DNA from: Massilia rubra | GTDB lineage: Bacteria; Pseudomonadota; Gammaproteobacteria; Burkholderiales; Burkholderiaceae_D | Reading direction: 5' to 3' | Assembly (NCBI RefSeq): GCF_011682065.1 | Contig: NZ_VUYU01000026.1 | Coordinates: forward strand, 1 to 64,000 | Length of the DNA: 64,000 nt | In this document: positions 19,896-28,435 of the stretch, piece after piece | How positions within the stretch are numbered: position 1 is the stretch's first letter | Layout: each line of letters starts with the position of its first letter | Made by a program: the position numbers and the translations under genes | Notes under the pieces: model-generated | Databases searched by the model: none | Told to the model about the DNA's origin: nothing | Seen by the model: the letters and a program-made list of their open reading frames with translations, nothing else

Positions 19896-21440
19896 ATGCG
19901 CCTCGCTTTCGCTGCTCTCCTCACCCTATCATTAACGGCTTGTGGAGGCGGCGACGACGCGCCCACCCCCACACCCACGCCGACGCCGACCCCGACGCCC
20001 ACCCCGGTGCCGACGCCCACGCCAACCCCGGCCGCGCGCGGCAGCGTCATCGGCGGCGGCGCGGCCGTCATGCCGGTCAGCGCCAACGGCGCCAACGTCA
20101 CCACCCTCGACCCGGCCGTGTTCGGCAAGCTGCTCGACTCGCTGCAGCTGGGCACCACCGCCATCACGGGCGAGCTCAAGTGTGCTGTGACGACCTACAA
20201 GGTGCGCTACAACACCGTCGGCGGCGCCAGCGAAGCGACCGATGCCAGCGCCGCCATCATGGTGCCGTCCGGCACGAACCCGGAATGCAGCGGAGCGCGC
20301 CCGGTAGTGCTGTACGCGCACGGCACCTCGGCTGAACGCAACTACGACATGTCGACCCTGGCCAACACCGAGTCGCGCCTGGTCGCCGCCATGTTCGCCG
20401 CGCGCGGGTTCATTGTGGTGGCCCCCAACTACGCCGGCTATGCCAGCTCCTCGCTGGCCTACCATCCCTACCTGGACGCCGCCCAGCAATCGAACGACAT
20501 GATCGACGGCCTGCGCGCCGCGCGCAGCGTGTTCGGCGCCATCAAGACCGCCGACTCCGGCAAGCTGTTCCTGACCGGCTACTCGCAGGGCGGTTACGTG
20601 GCCGTGGCCACCCAGCGCGCCATGCAGGGCCTGGCCGGCGAATTCAAGGTCACGGCCGCAGCCGGCATGTCCGGTCCGTACGCGCTCGGCCAGTTCGGTG
20701 ACGAGATGTTCAACGGCAAGCCAGGCAAGGGCGCCAGCGGCTTCCTGCCGGCGCTGATCAATGCCGGCCAGCGCGCGGGCGCTGGCGTGTACGTCGCCTC
20801 CAGCGACTTGTACGAAGCCCCGTTCGCGGCCGCCGTCGACCAATTCGCCAGCGGCGCCATCACGGTGGAAGCATTGCTGAAAACCCCGGGCTGGCCCGAC
20901 AACGCCCTGTTCGCCAAGGAGTCGCAGCCGCAGGCGGACGGCTACGGCGATTATTTCGGTGCAGGCAACCTGTTCAAGACCAGCTATCGCAACGCCTACC
21001 TGGCCGACCTCAAAGCCCATCCATGCAACGTCAGCGCCGGCGCCCCGCTGGCCTGCGCCCCCGAGCATCCGCTGCGTAAACTCTTCGTCAAGAACGACCT
21101 GCGCACCTTCGCGCCGAGCGCGCCGCTGCTGCTGTGCGGCGGCCATGAAGACCGTACCGTCGCCTACAGCAACACGCGCGCCGCGGTCGATTATTTCCGC
21201 GCCGGCAGCGGCAGTGCGCTGGTCACCGAAGTCGACGTCGACGACACCCCCGGCAGTACCGATCCTTACCGCTCGGTCAAGACCAACTTCGCCACCGCCA
21301 AGCTGGCCGTCAAGCTCAACGCCATCAAGAGCGGCGACTCGGGCGACCGCGCCGTGGCCGACACCTACCACGCCGGCCTGGTGGCGCCATTCTGCCTGAG
21401 CGCCGCGCGCGGTTTCTTCAACGCCGCGCTCGCGCCTTGA
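19896..21440 (+). CDS. Secreted alpha/beta hydrolase lipoprotein (secretory lipase-like)
   Basis: 514 residues. A lipoprotein signal ends in LTAC (Cys16), followed by GGGDD and about ten Thr-Pro repeats as a stiff spacer. The hydrolase part has VVLYAHGTSAERNY, the oxyanion/nucleophile GYSQGGY (Ser about 230), an Asp in GGHEDRTV and a His in ADTYHAGL. The layout resembles LIP-type secretory lipases, but the substrate cannot be read from sequence. It is likely on the outer membrane. It starts 12 bases after tsaC, yet its function points away from the purine operon. Confidence 0.8.
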   Translation: MRLAFAALLTLSLTACGGGDDAPTPTPTPTPTPTPTPVPTPTPTPAARGSVIGGGAAVMPVSANGANVTTLDPAVFGKLLDSLQLGTTAITGELKCAVTTYKVRYNTVGGASEATDASAAIMVPSGTNPECSGARPVVLYAHGTSAERNYDMSTLANTESRLVAAMFAARGFIVVAPNYAGYASSSLAYHPYLDAAQQSNDMIDGLRAARSVFGAIKTADSGKLFLTGYSQGGYVAVATQRAMQGLAGEFKVTAAAGMSGPYALGQFGDEMFNGKPGKGASGFLPALINAGQRAGAGVYVASSDLYEAPFAAAVDQFASGAITVEALLKTPGWPDNALFAKESQPQADGYGDYFGAGNLFKTSYRNAYLADLKAHPCNVSAGAPLACAPEHPLRKLFVKNDLRTFAPSAPLLLCGGHEDRTVAYSNTRAAVDYFRAGSGSALVTEVDVDDTPGSTDPYRSVKTNFATAKLAVKLNAIKSGDSGDRAVADTYHAGLVAPFCLSAARGFFNAALAP

Positions 21441-21495
21441 GGTGACTTGGAGCCTGCCGAGACAGGCTCTTGACCCCGCCTTAAATGTCCACACG

Positions 21496-21533
21496 GTTGC
21501 CGGGAACGATTGATATAATCCGGCAACTTTTTT
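21496..21533 (+). terminator. Terminator-like hairpin containing an extended -10 sequence
   Basis: An eight-base stem GTTGCCGG/CCGGCAAC with a 16-base loop is followed by six T, which would end the lipase transcript. Its loop contains TGATATAAT, an extended -10 promoter match, which could start transcription toward the SGNH hydrolase with a leader of about 150 bases. A smaller stem GAGCCTG/CAGGCTC lies at 21450-21469. Both readings rest on sequence alone. Confidence 0.5.
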
Positions 21534-21675
21534 ATAGCGTGATCTGTTGCGTTCAACTGACGTTTTGCTAATGTGTTTTCCTATACAAGTAGGTGGAAGA
21601 CTGGCATATTAGTTGGGTAGGGAATAGCACGGCCGTTCGTTTATAAAAACTATACAAATTTCACCAGGAGACACA

Positions 21676-23022
21676 ATGCGTCACATCAATTTTGCGCTGA
21701 CTTTGCTCACCGCAGCCGTCCTGACTGCCTGCGGCGGCAGCGAGACCGGCAATCAAGACCTCAAAACCAAATTCTCGTCCCAGGTCTCGTTCGGCGACAG
21801 CCTGGCGGACGTGGGTACCTACAACGTCGGCACGGTCAAGACACTGGGCGGCGGCAAGTTCACGATCAACGGCGACAACACCGCCAAGAACCCTGCCCTG
21901 AACGGCAAGAACTGGACCGAATACATGGCTGCCCAGTTCGGCCTGCCCGCACCGTGCCCGGCCCAGACCGGCCTGGACGGCGACGCCAGCAAAGGCTTCT
22001 CGGTACCCGTGGTCAACAACAACGCTTGCCTGGGCTATGCCCAGGGCGGCGCGCGCGTGACCAATCCTGTCGGACCCGGCAACAAACTGACCGGTTCGGC
22101 CATCGGCCAGCTGACCGTGCCGATCGCGAGCCAGGTCGCCAATCACCTGGCGCGCAACGGAGGCAAGTTCAAGGGCGATGAAGTGGTACTGATGATTGGC
22201 GGCGGCAACGACGCGCTGGCCATGATGGGCGAGTTGTCGGCCTACGCCACGGCGGAAGGCAACAAGTTTTTCGCTGGCAATCTGACCGCCCAGCTGGCCG
22301 CTGGCGCGACCAATCCGGCCACCGCCGCGCAAGCCATCGGCGGCGCCATCCTGGCCGAGTCGCAGCGCACCGGTTCGACCCAGGAAAGCATCGTCGGCGC
22401 TGCCGTCCAGGCCGCCGCTACCCAGCCAGGCAACCAGATGGTCGGCCAGCAAGCCGTGTACGGCCCGATGGTCGCCAAGGCCCTGGCTGCCGCGAAAATC
22501 GAAGGCGCCAAGGCTGGCGCCGCGTACGTCACCGCCCAGGGACCGAAAATGATTGCCGCGATGGGCGTGGCGGGCGACGAAATGGCGGCACTGGCAAAAA
22601 CCCAGGTGGTGGGCAAAGGCGCCAATTACGTCGTCGTCAACAACCTGCCGGACCTGGGCCATGCGCCTGCTTCGAAGAAGGAAGGCGTGCCGCAGGCGCT
22701 GGTGATCGCCATGGTCGACAAGTTCAACGCCCAGCTCAAGGCGGGCGTGGCCGGCGAAGCCAAGATCCTGTACGTCGATCTGTGGGCCATCAGCAACGAC
22801 CAGATCGTCAATCCGGCCCCGTACGGCCTGAGCGAAACCGGCAAAGCGGCCTGCGGCGACAATGCCCTCGGACACACCTCGCTGGCATGCAACGGCAGCA
22901 ACACGATCGCTGGCGATGTCAGCCGCTACATGTTCGCCGACGACGTCCATCCGACCCCGTTCGAAAATTCGCTGATCGCGAAATACGTGGCCGAGCAGAT
23001 GATCGTCAAGGGCTGGCTGTAA
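21676..23022 (+). CDS. SGNH/GDSL hydrolase lipoprotein
   Basis: 448 residues. The signal peptide ends in the lipobox LTAC (Cys19). Block I is VSFGDSLADVGTY (Ser42 nucleophile), block III is GGGNDAL (Asn of the oxyanion hole), and the end has the Asp-x-x-His pair in DDVHPT, so all four SGNH blocks are present. It is probably an outer-membrane or secreted esterase/lipase. The OmpW-like gene starts 35 bases downstream and is likely co-transcribed. An autotransporter barrel, as in EstA, is absent, since the protein ends soon after block V. Confidence 0.87.
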   Translation: MRHINFALTLLTAAVLTACGGSETGNQDLKTKFSSQVSFGDSLADVGTYNVGTVKTLGGGKFTINGDNTAKNPALNGKNWTEYMAAQFGLPAPCPAQTGLDGDASKGFSVPVVNNNACLGYAQGGARVTNPVGPGNKLTGSAIGQLTVPIASQVANHLARNGGKFKGDEVVLMIGGGNDALAMMGELSAYATAEGNKFFAGNLTAQLAAGATNPATAAQAIGGAILAESQRTGSTQESIVGAAVQAAATQPGNQMVGQQAVYGPMVAKALAAAKIEGAKAGAAYVTAQGPKMIAAMGVAGDEMAALAKTQVVGKGANYVVVNNLPDLGHAPASKKEGVPQALVIAMVDKFNAQLKAGVAGEAKILYVDLWAISNDQIVNPAPYGLSETGKAACGDNALGHTSLACNGSNTIAGDVSRYMFADDVHPTPFENSLIAKYVAEQMIVKGWL

Positions 23023-23057
23023 GCCGGACGCACACATAATAAGAACCTGGAGAAAAA

Positions 23058-23738
23058 ATGAAATTACGTATGAGTAGTGTCGGCAAGGCAGTCGCCGCGG
23101 CGGCCGTGATGGCTGTCGCGTCGGGCGCATCGGCGCAGTCGGCCGGCCAGTGGACTGCCAAGGTCGGCGTCGCCGAAATCACGCCGAAGGTCAAGAGCGG
23201 CGACGTCAGCGCCCCCGCGCTGCCGGGCACCAAGGCCGACATCGGTTCCGACACCAAGCCGATCTTTTCGTTCTCGTACAGCCTGACCGATAACGTCTCG
23301 GCCGAGCTCGACCTGGGCATGCCGTTCAAGCACACCCTGTATGGCGACGGCGCCATCAAGGGCACGGGCAAGCTGGGCACGGTCAAGGCACTGCCGCCGA
23401 CCTTCCTGGTGCAGTACCGTTTCTTCAAGCCGGACGCGATGCTGCGTCCCTACATTGGCGCCGGCGTGACGTACGCGTATTTCGCCAAGGAGACCGGTTC
23501 CGGCCAGCTGACCGCGATCAGCGACATCGGCGGTCCGGCCACGACCTTCAAGGTCAAGAACAAGCTGGCCAGCAGCCTGCAGGCCGGCCTGGTGTACAAC
23601 ATCAATGACCGCTGGTTCGCGGACGTGGCGTACATCAAGAGCTTCCTGAAGACCAAGGTCGACTTCTCGTCCGGCCAGACGCAGGACATCACGCTCGACC
23701 CGCAGGTGATCAGTGTCGGGATCGGCTACAAGTTCTGA
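23058..23738 (+). CDS. ompW: OmpW family outer-membrane protein
   Basis: 226 residues. A signal peptide ends near SGASAQ, then alternating beta strands of an eight-stranded barrel follow: WTAKVGVAEITPK, FSFSYSLTDNVSAELDLGMPFKHTLYGDG cut by loops, PTFLVQYRF, RPYIGAGVTYAYF, and the last strand VISVGIGYKF ending in Phe as the assembly signal. OmpW-type channels pass small hydrophobic molecules. Placement behind a lipolytic enzyme suggests uptake of released lipophilic products, which is inference. Confidence 0.88.
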   Translation: MKLRMSSVGKAVAAAAVMAVASGASAQSAGQWTAKVGVAEITPKVKSGDVSAPALPGTKADIGSDTKPIFSFSYSLTDNVSAELDLGMPFKHTLYGDGAIKGTGKLGTVKALPPTFLVQYRFFKPDAMLRPYIGAGVTYAYFAKETGSGQLTAISDIGGPATTFKVKNKLASSLQAGLVYNINDRWFADVAYIKSFLKTKVDFSSGQTQDITLDPQVISVGIGYKF

Positions 23739-23760
23739 TGTAAGGAACTGAGTAAGTGTG

Positions 23761-23781
23761 CAGAAATTACAAGAATTTCTG
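23761..23781 (+). other. Small hairpin after ompW
   Basis: Eight-base stem CAGAAATT-ACAAG-AATTTCTG starting 22 bases after the ompW stop. It has no T tract, so it may protect the mRNA end rather than terminate. Confidence 0.4.
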
Positions 23782-23792
23782 CGCGGGTACTT

Positions 23793-23952
23793 AGAGCCTA
23801 TTCTTGTAGGCAAGGCGCCGCTTGCTGCCGGCCCCTCGGAAGCGGGGACGGCGTTGCTCGTCGTAGCATGGCTAGCCATGCGTCCTCCTCCCGCCTTGTC
23901 CGCGCTCCCGCTGGACCGGCATCCAGCTACGCTCCCTACAAGAATAGGCTCT
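23793..23952. repeat. 160-base palindromic MITE-like repeat
   Basis: The ends are perfect 18-base inverted repeats: AGAGCCTATTCTTGTAGG at 23793-23810 and its complement at 23935-23952. The interior includes GGCGTTGCTCGTCGTAGC and GCATGGCTAGCCATGC, wording I associate with a small non-coding repeat found in many beta- and gamma-proteobacterial genomes. No open frame is contained. It lies between ompW and a terminator. Confidence 0.7.
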
Positions 23953-23969
23953 TAGCCGCTTGCAAAGTA

Positions 23970-24003
23970 ATGCCGCCCAGGTGCAAACCGGGCGGCATTT
24001 TTT
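23970..24003. terminator. Intrinsic terminator between ompW and the toxin gene
   Basis: Stem ATGCCGCCC/GGGCGGCAT with an 11-base loop and a following T run. It sits between convergent genes and could serve the plus-strand ompW transcript. Confidence 0.8.
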
Positions 24004-24496
24004 ATGGCGGCATGTCGCTGAAAGGCATGAATAGAATGAAGGGATTCTCGTGAAACGGAACGTATCCGAACTTGCGATAAAACGCGGCTACCTGCGCGTC
24101 TTTGGCGTCGACAAACAGTGCATATCCACCTACGCGTTCCGCCGCCACCGCCGCACATTGCATGGCCTCGAACAGCAGGAATGTGCCGTAGCCCCTGTGC
24201 TTTTCGGTGTGGTGTACCGCCAGCCGCGCGAGCGAAAACGCAGGCACTTGGCTTGGCATACCCTTTGCCCATCCCGGCGGAAATGCCTGCGCGGGAACCA
24301 TCTTGCGTATGGCAAGGGTATAAAATCCGATCACGTCGGCAGGAGCATGCTCATGCGCAAGAATGTAAGTTTTTGAGATGTACTTTCTCTGGTGCTGCCG
24401 CGCCGTCTCTCTTAGGTACTTGTTTAATTCGATATCTCCGCAATCAAAGTTCTTCAGGTTGTGCAGCCGGCTCAATGGTGTGACCCGCGCTGCCAT
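24002..24496 (-). CDS. GNAT acetyltransferase, TacT-like toxin of a toxin-antitoxin pair
   Basis: 164 residues. The opening LKNFDCGDIELNKYLRETARQHQ is typical of the TacT/AtaT class, as are the ARLAVHHTEKHRGYGTFLLFEAM acetyl-CoA loop (R/Q-x-x-G-x-G/A variant, here HRGYGT) and the closing FYRKFGYVPF. Such toxins acetylate the amino group of charged tRNA and stop translation. The start overlaps the antitoxin gene by 53 bases. Its base composition is less GC-rich than that of the neighbours, suggesting transfer. Confidence 0.88.
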   Translation of the reverse strand: MAARVTPLSRLHNLKNFDCGDIELNKYLRETARQHQRKYISKTYILAHEHAPADVIGFYTLAIRKMVPAQAFPPGWAKGMPSQVPAFSLARLAVHHTEKHRGYGTFLLFEAMQCAAVAAERVGGYALFVDAKDAQVAAFYRKFGYVPFHENPFILFMPFSDMPP

Positions 24497-24767
24497 TTTT
24501 CATCTCCTTGAACCGTTTGTACGCTTTCATCATGGCGGCATTCGGCTTGCGCGGATTGTCGAGCATCTTGATGAGCATTGCCGCATCATTCTGGGAAAAA
24601 TAGATCGTTCGTTCAGGATCAAGAAGGGTGTCGGCTTTTTCGAGCGCGGCCTGGACGATGAACTCGTTTAAGGTGACGCCCGACCGATCAGCCGCTGCCT
24701 GCAATTTCATTGTGTCAGGGCGGGGCAAGCGCGCCGTGATTAGATCTGTTTCTTTGCTCGATTCCAT
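24444..24767 (-). CDS. DUF1778 (TacA-like) antitoxin
   Basis: 107 residues from ATG at 24767, chosen because GAGGTG lies upstream; a GTG three codons earlier is possible. The N-terminal ribbon-helix-helix pattern TDLITARLPRPDTMKLQAAADRSGVTLNEFIVQAALEKAD binds DNA; the tail with YFSQNDAAMLIKMLDNP would wrap the GNAT toxin. It precedes and overlaps the toxin gene, the normal order, and should repress its own promoter. Confidence 0.88.
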   Translation of the reverse strand: MESSKETDLITARLPRPDTMKLQAAADRSGVTLNEFIVQAALEKADTLLDPERTIYFSQNDAAMLIKMLDNPRKPNAAMMKAYKRFKEMKNGSAGHTIEPAAQPEEL

Positions 24768-24964
24768 GAGAGACACCTCATATTTGAAATGGTGTTTGTC
24801 CGGGCGTTGTCATTACAGGACAGCGATCTGGCGCTAGCGGTCTGGAACGCGCACGCGCAAGATAATTGTATACGTTGGACTGTGTATGCCCGGCCAAGTT
24901 CCCTGAGCCGCGCTTCACGCCGCAAAAAGACCGCTGCGGCGGTTCTTTTAGGATGTGCCTGCGC

Positions 24965-25276
24965 TTATCGCAGCACACCAAACGGGTTCGCCACCTTGAC
25001 CGAGGTGGCCTTGAGCAGCTCCGGGTCCAGCCCAAGTTCTTCCCAAGAAAAACTGAGTTCGACCACGTGCGTCGTGGTCTTGCACAGGTCCGGCGTGGTC
25101 CGCACGATCTCCAGGCCCAGCGTGATTTTTCCGGTCGTGCCCTTGGTCACGCGGATGTCGAAGTCGTCCTTGCCGGTGCAGCCGGTCGAGGTTACCCACA
25201 TGATCAGGCTTTTTTCATCGAAACGCAGGCCATGCAAGCGTTCCAGCACGTTCTTTTTAGCGATCATCGTGTCCAT
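24965..25276 (-). CDS. Small protein of unknown function
   Basis: 103 residues starting MDTMIAKKNVLERLHGLRFDEKSLIMWVTSTGCTG. A GGAGAAG ribosome site lies just before the ATG. The predicted strands (DDFDIRVTKGTTGKITLGLEIVRTTPD, HVVELSFSWEELGL) and two Cys suggest a compact beta-rich soluble protein. I do not recognise the family. Between it and the antitoxin lie about 200 bases with nothing clear. Confidence 0.6.
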   Translation of the reverse strand: MDTMIAKKNVLERLHGLRFDEKSLIMWVTSTGCTGKDDFDIRVTKGTTGKITLGLEIVRTTPDLCKTTTHVVELSFSWEELGLDPELLKATSVKVANPFGVLR

Positions 25277-25455
25277 ATCTTCTCCATTGAAATGTTCAGG
25301 TCAGCCGGGACGGCCCTGATAGCAAATCATAGGAAAGCACGGCGTCCAGCGCTTAACCTGCGTCACGCCCGAGCCACATGGCGCGATTTGGCCGCGAAGA
25401 CGAACGGTTCCTCATGGCTTTCTGGCGAAATGATGTTGCCTCTAGATTATTTATG

Positions 25456-25485
25456 TTGCTTTGTGAATATTTCGTAACGTATCAT
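25456..25485 (+). promoter_or_regulatory. Possible sigma-70 promoter
   Basis: TTGCTT and TATCAT are separated by 18 bases, about 40 bases upstream of the small membrane protein gene, in an AT-rich patch. A plausible but unproven match. Confidence 0.3.
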
Positions 25486-25522
25486 GGACGGTTTTGCCCT
25501 ATTCAAATGAAGGATGATTGAG

Positions 25523-25831
25523 ATGAACGTTCGCGAAAAAGCCATGGTGAAGCTGGTGGGAGGCTCGATCGGCTTTGCCATTTTGTATGCGACCCTCCTG
25601 AAAAACGGGCTGGGCGATTCGGGGTCGGGATCGCGTCTCAAGATGATGGCCGTGGCGGTCCCGGGGGCTTTCCTGCTGGCCGGCCTGATCGAACTGGTGA
25701 CCGGCGCGCCGTTCCAGCAGGTGTCGTCGCACTGGGACAGCCTGGAGGGCTGGCAGCGCGGTGTGTTGGGAATCGTGATTGTGATCGTGTCTGCCATCGT
25801 CCTGATGGGAGCGATGGTGATGTTTGCATAG
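25523..25831 (+). CDS. Small inner-membrane protein of unknown function
   Basis: About 102 residues with three hydrophobic segments: GGSIGFAILYATLL, AVAVPGAFLLAGLIELV and GVLGIVIVIVSAIVLMGAMVMF. The family is not recognised. ATG at 25523 is preferred since AAGGA lies nine bases upstream; ATG at 25514 is the alternative. It stands alone, convergent with gcdH. Confidence 0.65.
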   Translation: MNVREKAMVKLVGGSIGFAILYATLLKNGLGDSGSGSRLKMMAVAVPGAFLLAGLIELVTGAPFQQVSSHWDSLEGWQRGVLGIVIVIVSAIVLMGAMVMFA

Positions 25832-25921
25832 CAGGGGCAGGGCGCCCCTGGTGGCCGGGTAGGCGCCCGCCCCGGCTGGCGGGGCGGGCGCGGCGTTGCC
25901 GACGCGGCGTTGCCGACGCGC

Positions 25922-27118
25922 TTACTGGAAGGCCTGGATGCCGGTCTGCGCACGCCCCAGGATCAGCGCATGGATGTCATGCGTGCCTTCGTAGGTGTTG
26001 ACCACTTCCAGGTTGACCATGTGGCGGATCACGCCGAACTCGTCCGAAATGCCGTTACCACCCAGCATGTCGCGCGCCACGCGGGCGATGTCCAGCGACT
26101 TGCCGCAGGAATTGCGCTTCATCATCGAGGTGATTTCCACCGCCGCCGTGCCGGCATCCTTCATGCGGCCCAGTTGCAGGCAACCTTGCAGGCCGAGCGT
26201 GATTTCGGTCTGCATGTCGGCCAGTTTCTTTTGCACCAGCTGATTGGCCGCCAGCGGACGGCCGAACTGCACCCGGTCCATGGTGTACTGGCGCGCGATG
26301 TGCCAGCACGCTTCGGCCGCGCCCAGCGCGCCCCAGGCGATGCCGTAGCGGGCCGAGTTCAGGCAGGTGAACGGACCCTTCAGGCCGCGCACGTCCGGGA
26401 AGGCGTTTTCTTCCGGGCAGAACACATTGTCCATCACGATCTCGCCGGTGACCGAGGCGCGCAGGCCGAACTTGCCGTGGATCGCAGGCGCCGACAGACC
26501 GGCCATGCCTTTCTCGAGCACGAAGCCGCGGATCGCGCCTTCATCGTCCTTGGCCCAGACGACGAACACATCGGCCACCGGCGAATTCGTGATCCACATC
26601 TTGGAACCGCTCAGGGCGTAGCCGCCGGGAACCTTTTTAGCGCGGGTAATCATCGATCCCGGATCGGAACCGTGGTTCGGCTCGGTCAGGCCGAAACAGC
26701 CGATCCATTCGCCGGTGGCCAGTTTCGGCAGGTATTTCTGGCGCTGTTCTTCGGTGCCGAATTCAAAGATCGGCACCATCACCAGCGACGACTGCACGCT
26801 CATCATCGAGCGGTAGCCCGAATCGATGCGCTCGACTTCGCGCGCGATCAGGCCGTAGGCCACGTAGTTCAGGCCCGGGCCGCCGTACTGTTCCGGAATG
26901 GTCGGGCCGAGCAGGCCCAGCTCGCCCATTTCGCGGAAGATGCTCGTGTCCATGCGCTCGTGGCGGAAGGCCTCGAGGATGCGCGGGGCCAGCTTGTCCT
27001 GGCAGTAGGCGGCGGCGGCGTCGCGCACCATGCGTTCATCATCGCTCAGCTGGAGGTTGAGCAACAGCGGGTCGTCCCAGTGAAACTTGGCTTTGCTCGG
27101 CGCATCGGATCGGGTCAT
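25922..27118 (-). CDS. gcdH: Glutaryl-CoA dehydrogenase
   Basis: 398 residues, FAD-dependent acyl-CoA dehydrogenase fold. It oxidises and decarboxylates glutaryl-CoA to crotonyl-CoA in lysine, hydroxylysine and tryptophan breakdown. Subgroup marks are [12 protein letters not shown] (substrate Arg), [33 protein letters not shown], and the catalytic Glu in [18 protein letters not shown]. The N-terminus [22 protein letters not shown] also fits GcdH. Its electrons would go to ETF. Confidence 0.94.
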   Translation of the reverse strand: MTRSDAPSKAKFHWDDPLLLNLQLSDDERMVRDAAAAYCQDKLAPRILEAFRHERMDTSIFREMGELGLLGPTIPEQYGGPGLNYVAYGLIAREVERIDSGYRSMMSVQSSLVMVPIFEFGTEEQRQKYLPKLATGEWIGCFGLTEPNHGSDPGSMITRAKKVPGGYALSGSKMWITNSPVADVFVVWAKDDEGAIRGFVLEKGMAGLSAPAIHGKFGLRASVTGEIVMDNVFCPEENAFPDVRGLKGPFTCLNSARYGIAWGALGAAEACWHIARQYTMDRVQFGRPLAANQLVQKKLADMQTEITLGLQGCLQLGRMKDAGTAAVEITSMMKRNSCGKSLDIARVARDMLGGNGISDEFGVIRHMVNLEVVNTYEGTHDIHALILGRAQTGIQAFQ

Positions 27119-27217
27119 GGCGGTTCCTGTCTCTGTTTTAGTATTGGAAATTGGAAAATGGTGCGAATGGCTGGATAAACCAAACTTGTATAGACTGCTT
27201 TTTGGGTGGTTCGGATT

Positions 27218-27727
27218 TTACCGCGTTTGGGTGCTGCCGAATTGCCCGCCATGAAAAATGAGCGAGGCTTGCGGATGCACCGCGCATTCTTCGACTTCGC
27301 CCACGAAAATCACGTGGTCGCCTTCGGGATAGCGGCTGCGGTTGTGGCACTCGAACCACGCCGACACGCCCTTCAGGATGGGCTGGCCGGTGCGCGAGAG
27401 CTCGTATTCGATATCGCCGAACGGGTTTTCGCTGCGCTTGGCGAAGCGTTGCGCCAGGTGCGCCTGGTCGGCGCCCAGCACGTTGATGACGTAGTGCGAA
27501 TTGCCGCTGAAGATGGGCAAGCTGTTGGCAACGTTGCCGAGGCTCCACAACACCAGCGGCGGGTCGAGCGAGACCGAATTGAAGGAGCTGGCCGTCAGGC
27601 CACGGAAAGTGCCGTCGGCCAGGCGCGTCGTAATCACGGTGACGCCGGTGGCAAACTGCGACAGTGCCTGGCGAAACTGCGCCGTGTCGAATGCGCGCGA
27701 ATCGGCGCGGGGTGAGCTAGTGTTCAT
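27218..27727 (-). CDS. Flavin reductase family protein
   Basis: 169 residues with the split-barrel flavin-binding pattern: FRQALSQFATGVTVITT, GLTASSFNSVSLDPPLVLWSL, FVINVL-like YVINVLGADQAHLAQRFA and HVIFVGEVEEC near the end. Such enzymes reduce FMN or FAD with NAD(P)H, often for a two-component monooxygenase. The ATG at 27727 gives the usual N-terminus. It may share a transcript with gcdH, which starts 99 bases downstream. Confidence 0.88.
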   Translation of the reverse strand: MNTSSPRADSRAFDTAQFRQALSQFATGVTVITTRLADGTFRGLTASSFNSVSLDPPLVLWSLGNVANSLPIFSGNSHYVINVLGADQAHLAQRFAKRSENPFGDIEYELSRTGQPILKGVSAWFECHNRSRYPEGDHVIFVGEVEECAVHPQASLIFHGGQFGSTQTR

Positions 27728-27870
27728 TGTTGCCCTGTGGTTTATGACATTATGCCAAATTTTGGCGCCATCGGGCTTTTCCGACGCAGCCGGCCGCATC
27801 GATTGCAGGTGCATGCGGGGGCGCTTTGCGTTACAGTGATTCATATATCTATCCGTAACCGGAGCGAGCA

Positions 27871-28410
<540 letters not shown>

Positions 28411-28435
28411 GCGCCGCCGCCACCCGGGAACGCCG

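Noticed and set aside
19969-20035. Possible short tandem repeat locus (CCNACN units) in the lipase gene
   Set aside because: It encodes the Thr-Pro spacer of a lipoprotein and stays in frame; variation in repeat number is possible but nothing here shows it.
23793-23952. CRISPR or tRNA-like origin of the palindromic element
   Set aside because: Only one pair of inverted arms, no spaced direct repeats and no cloverleaf; a MITE-like repeat fits better.
25910-27178. Plus-strand open frame of over 400 codons opposite gcdH
   Set aside because: His/Arg/Ala-rich shadow; the minus strand carries every GcdH motif.
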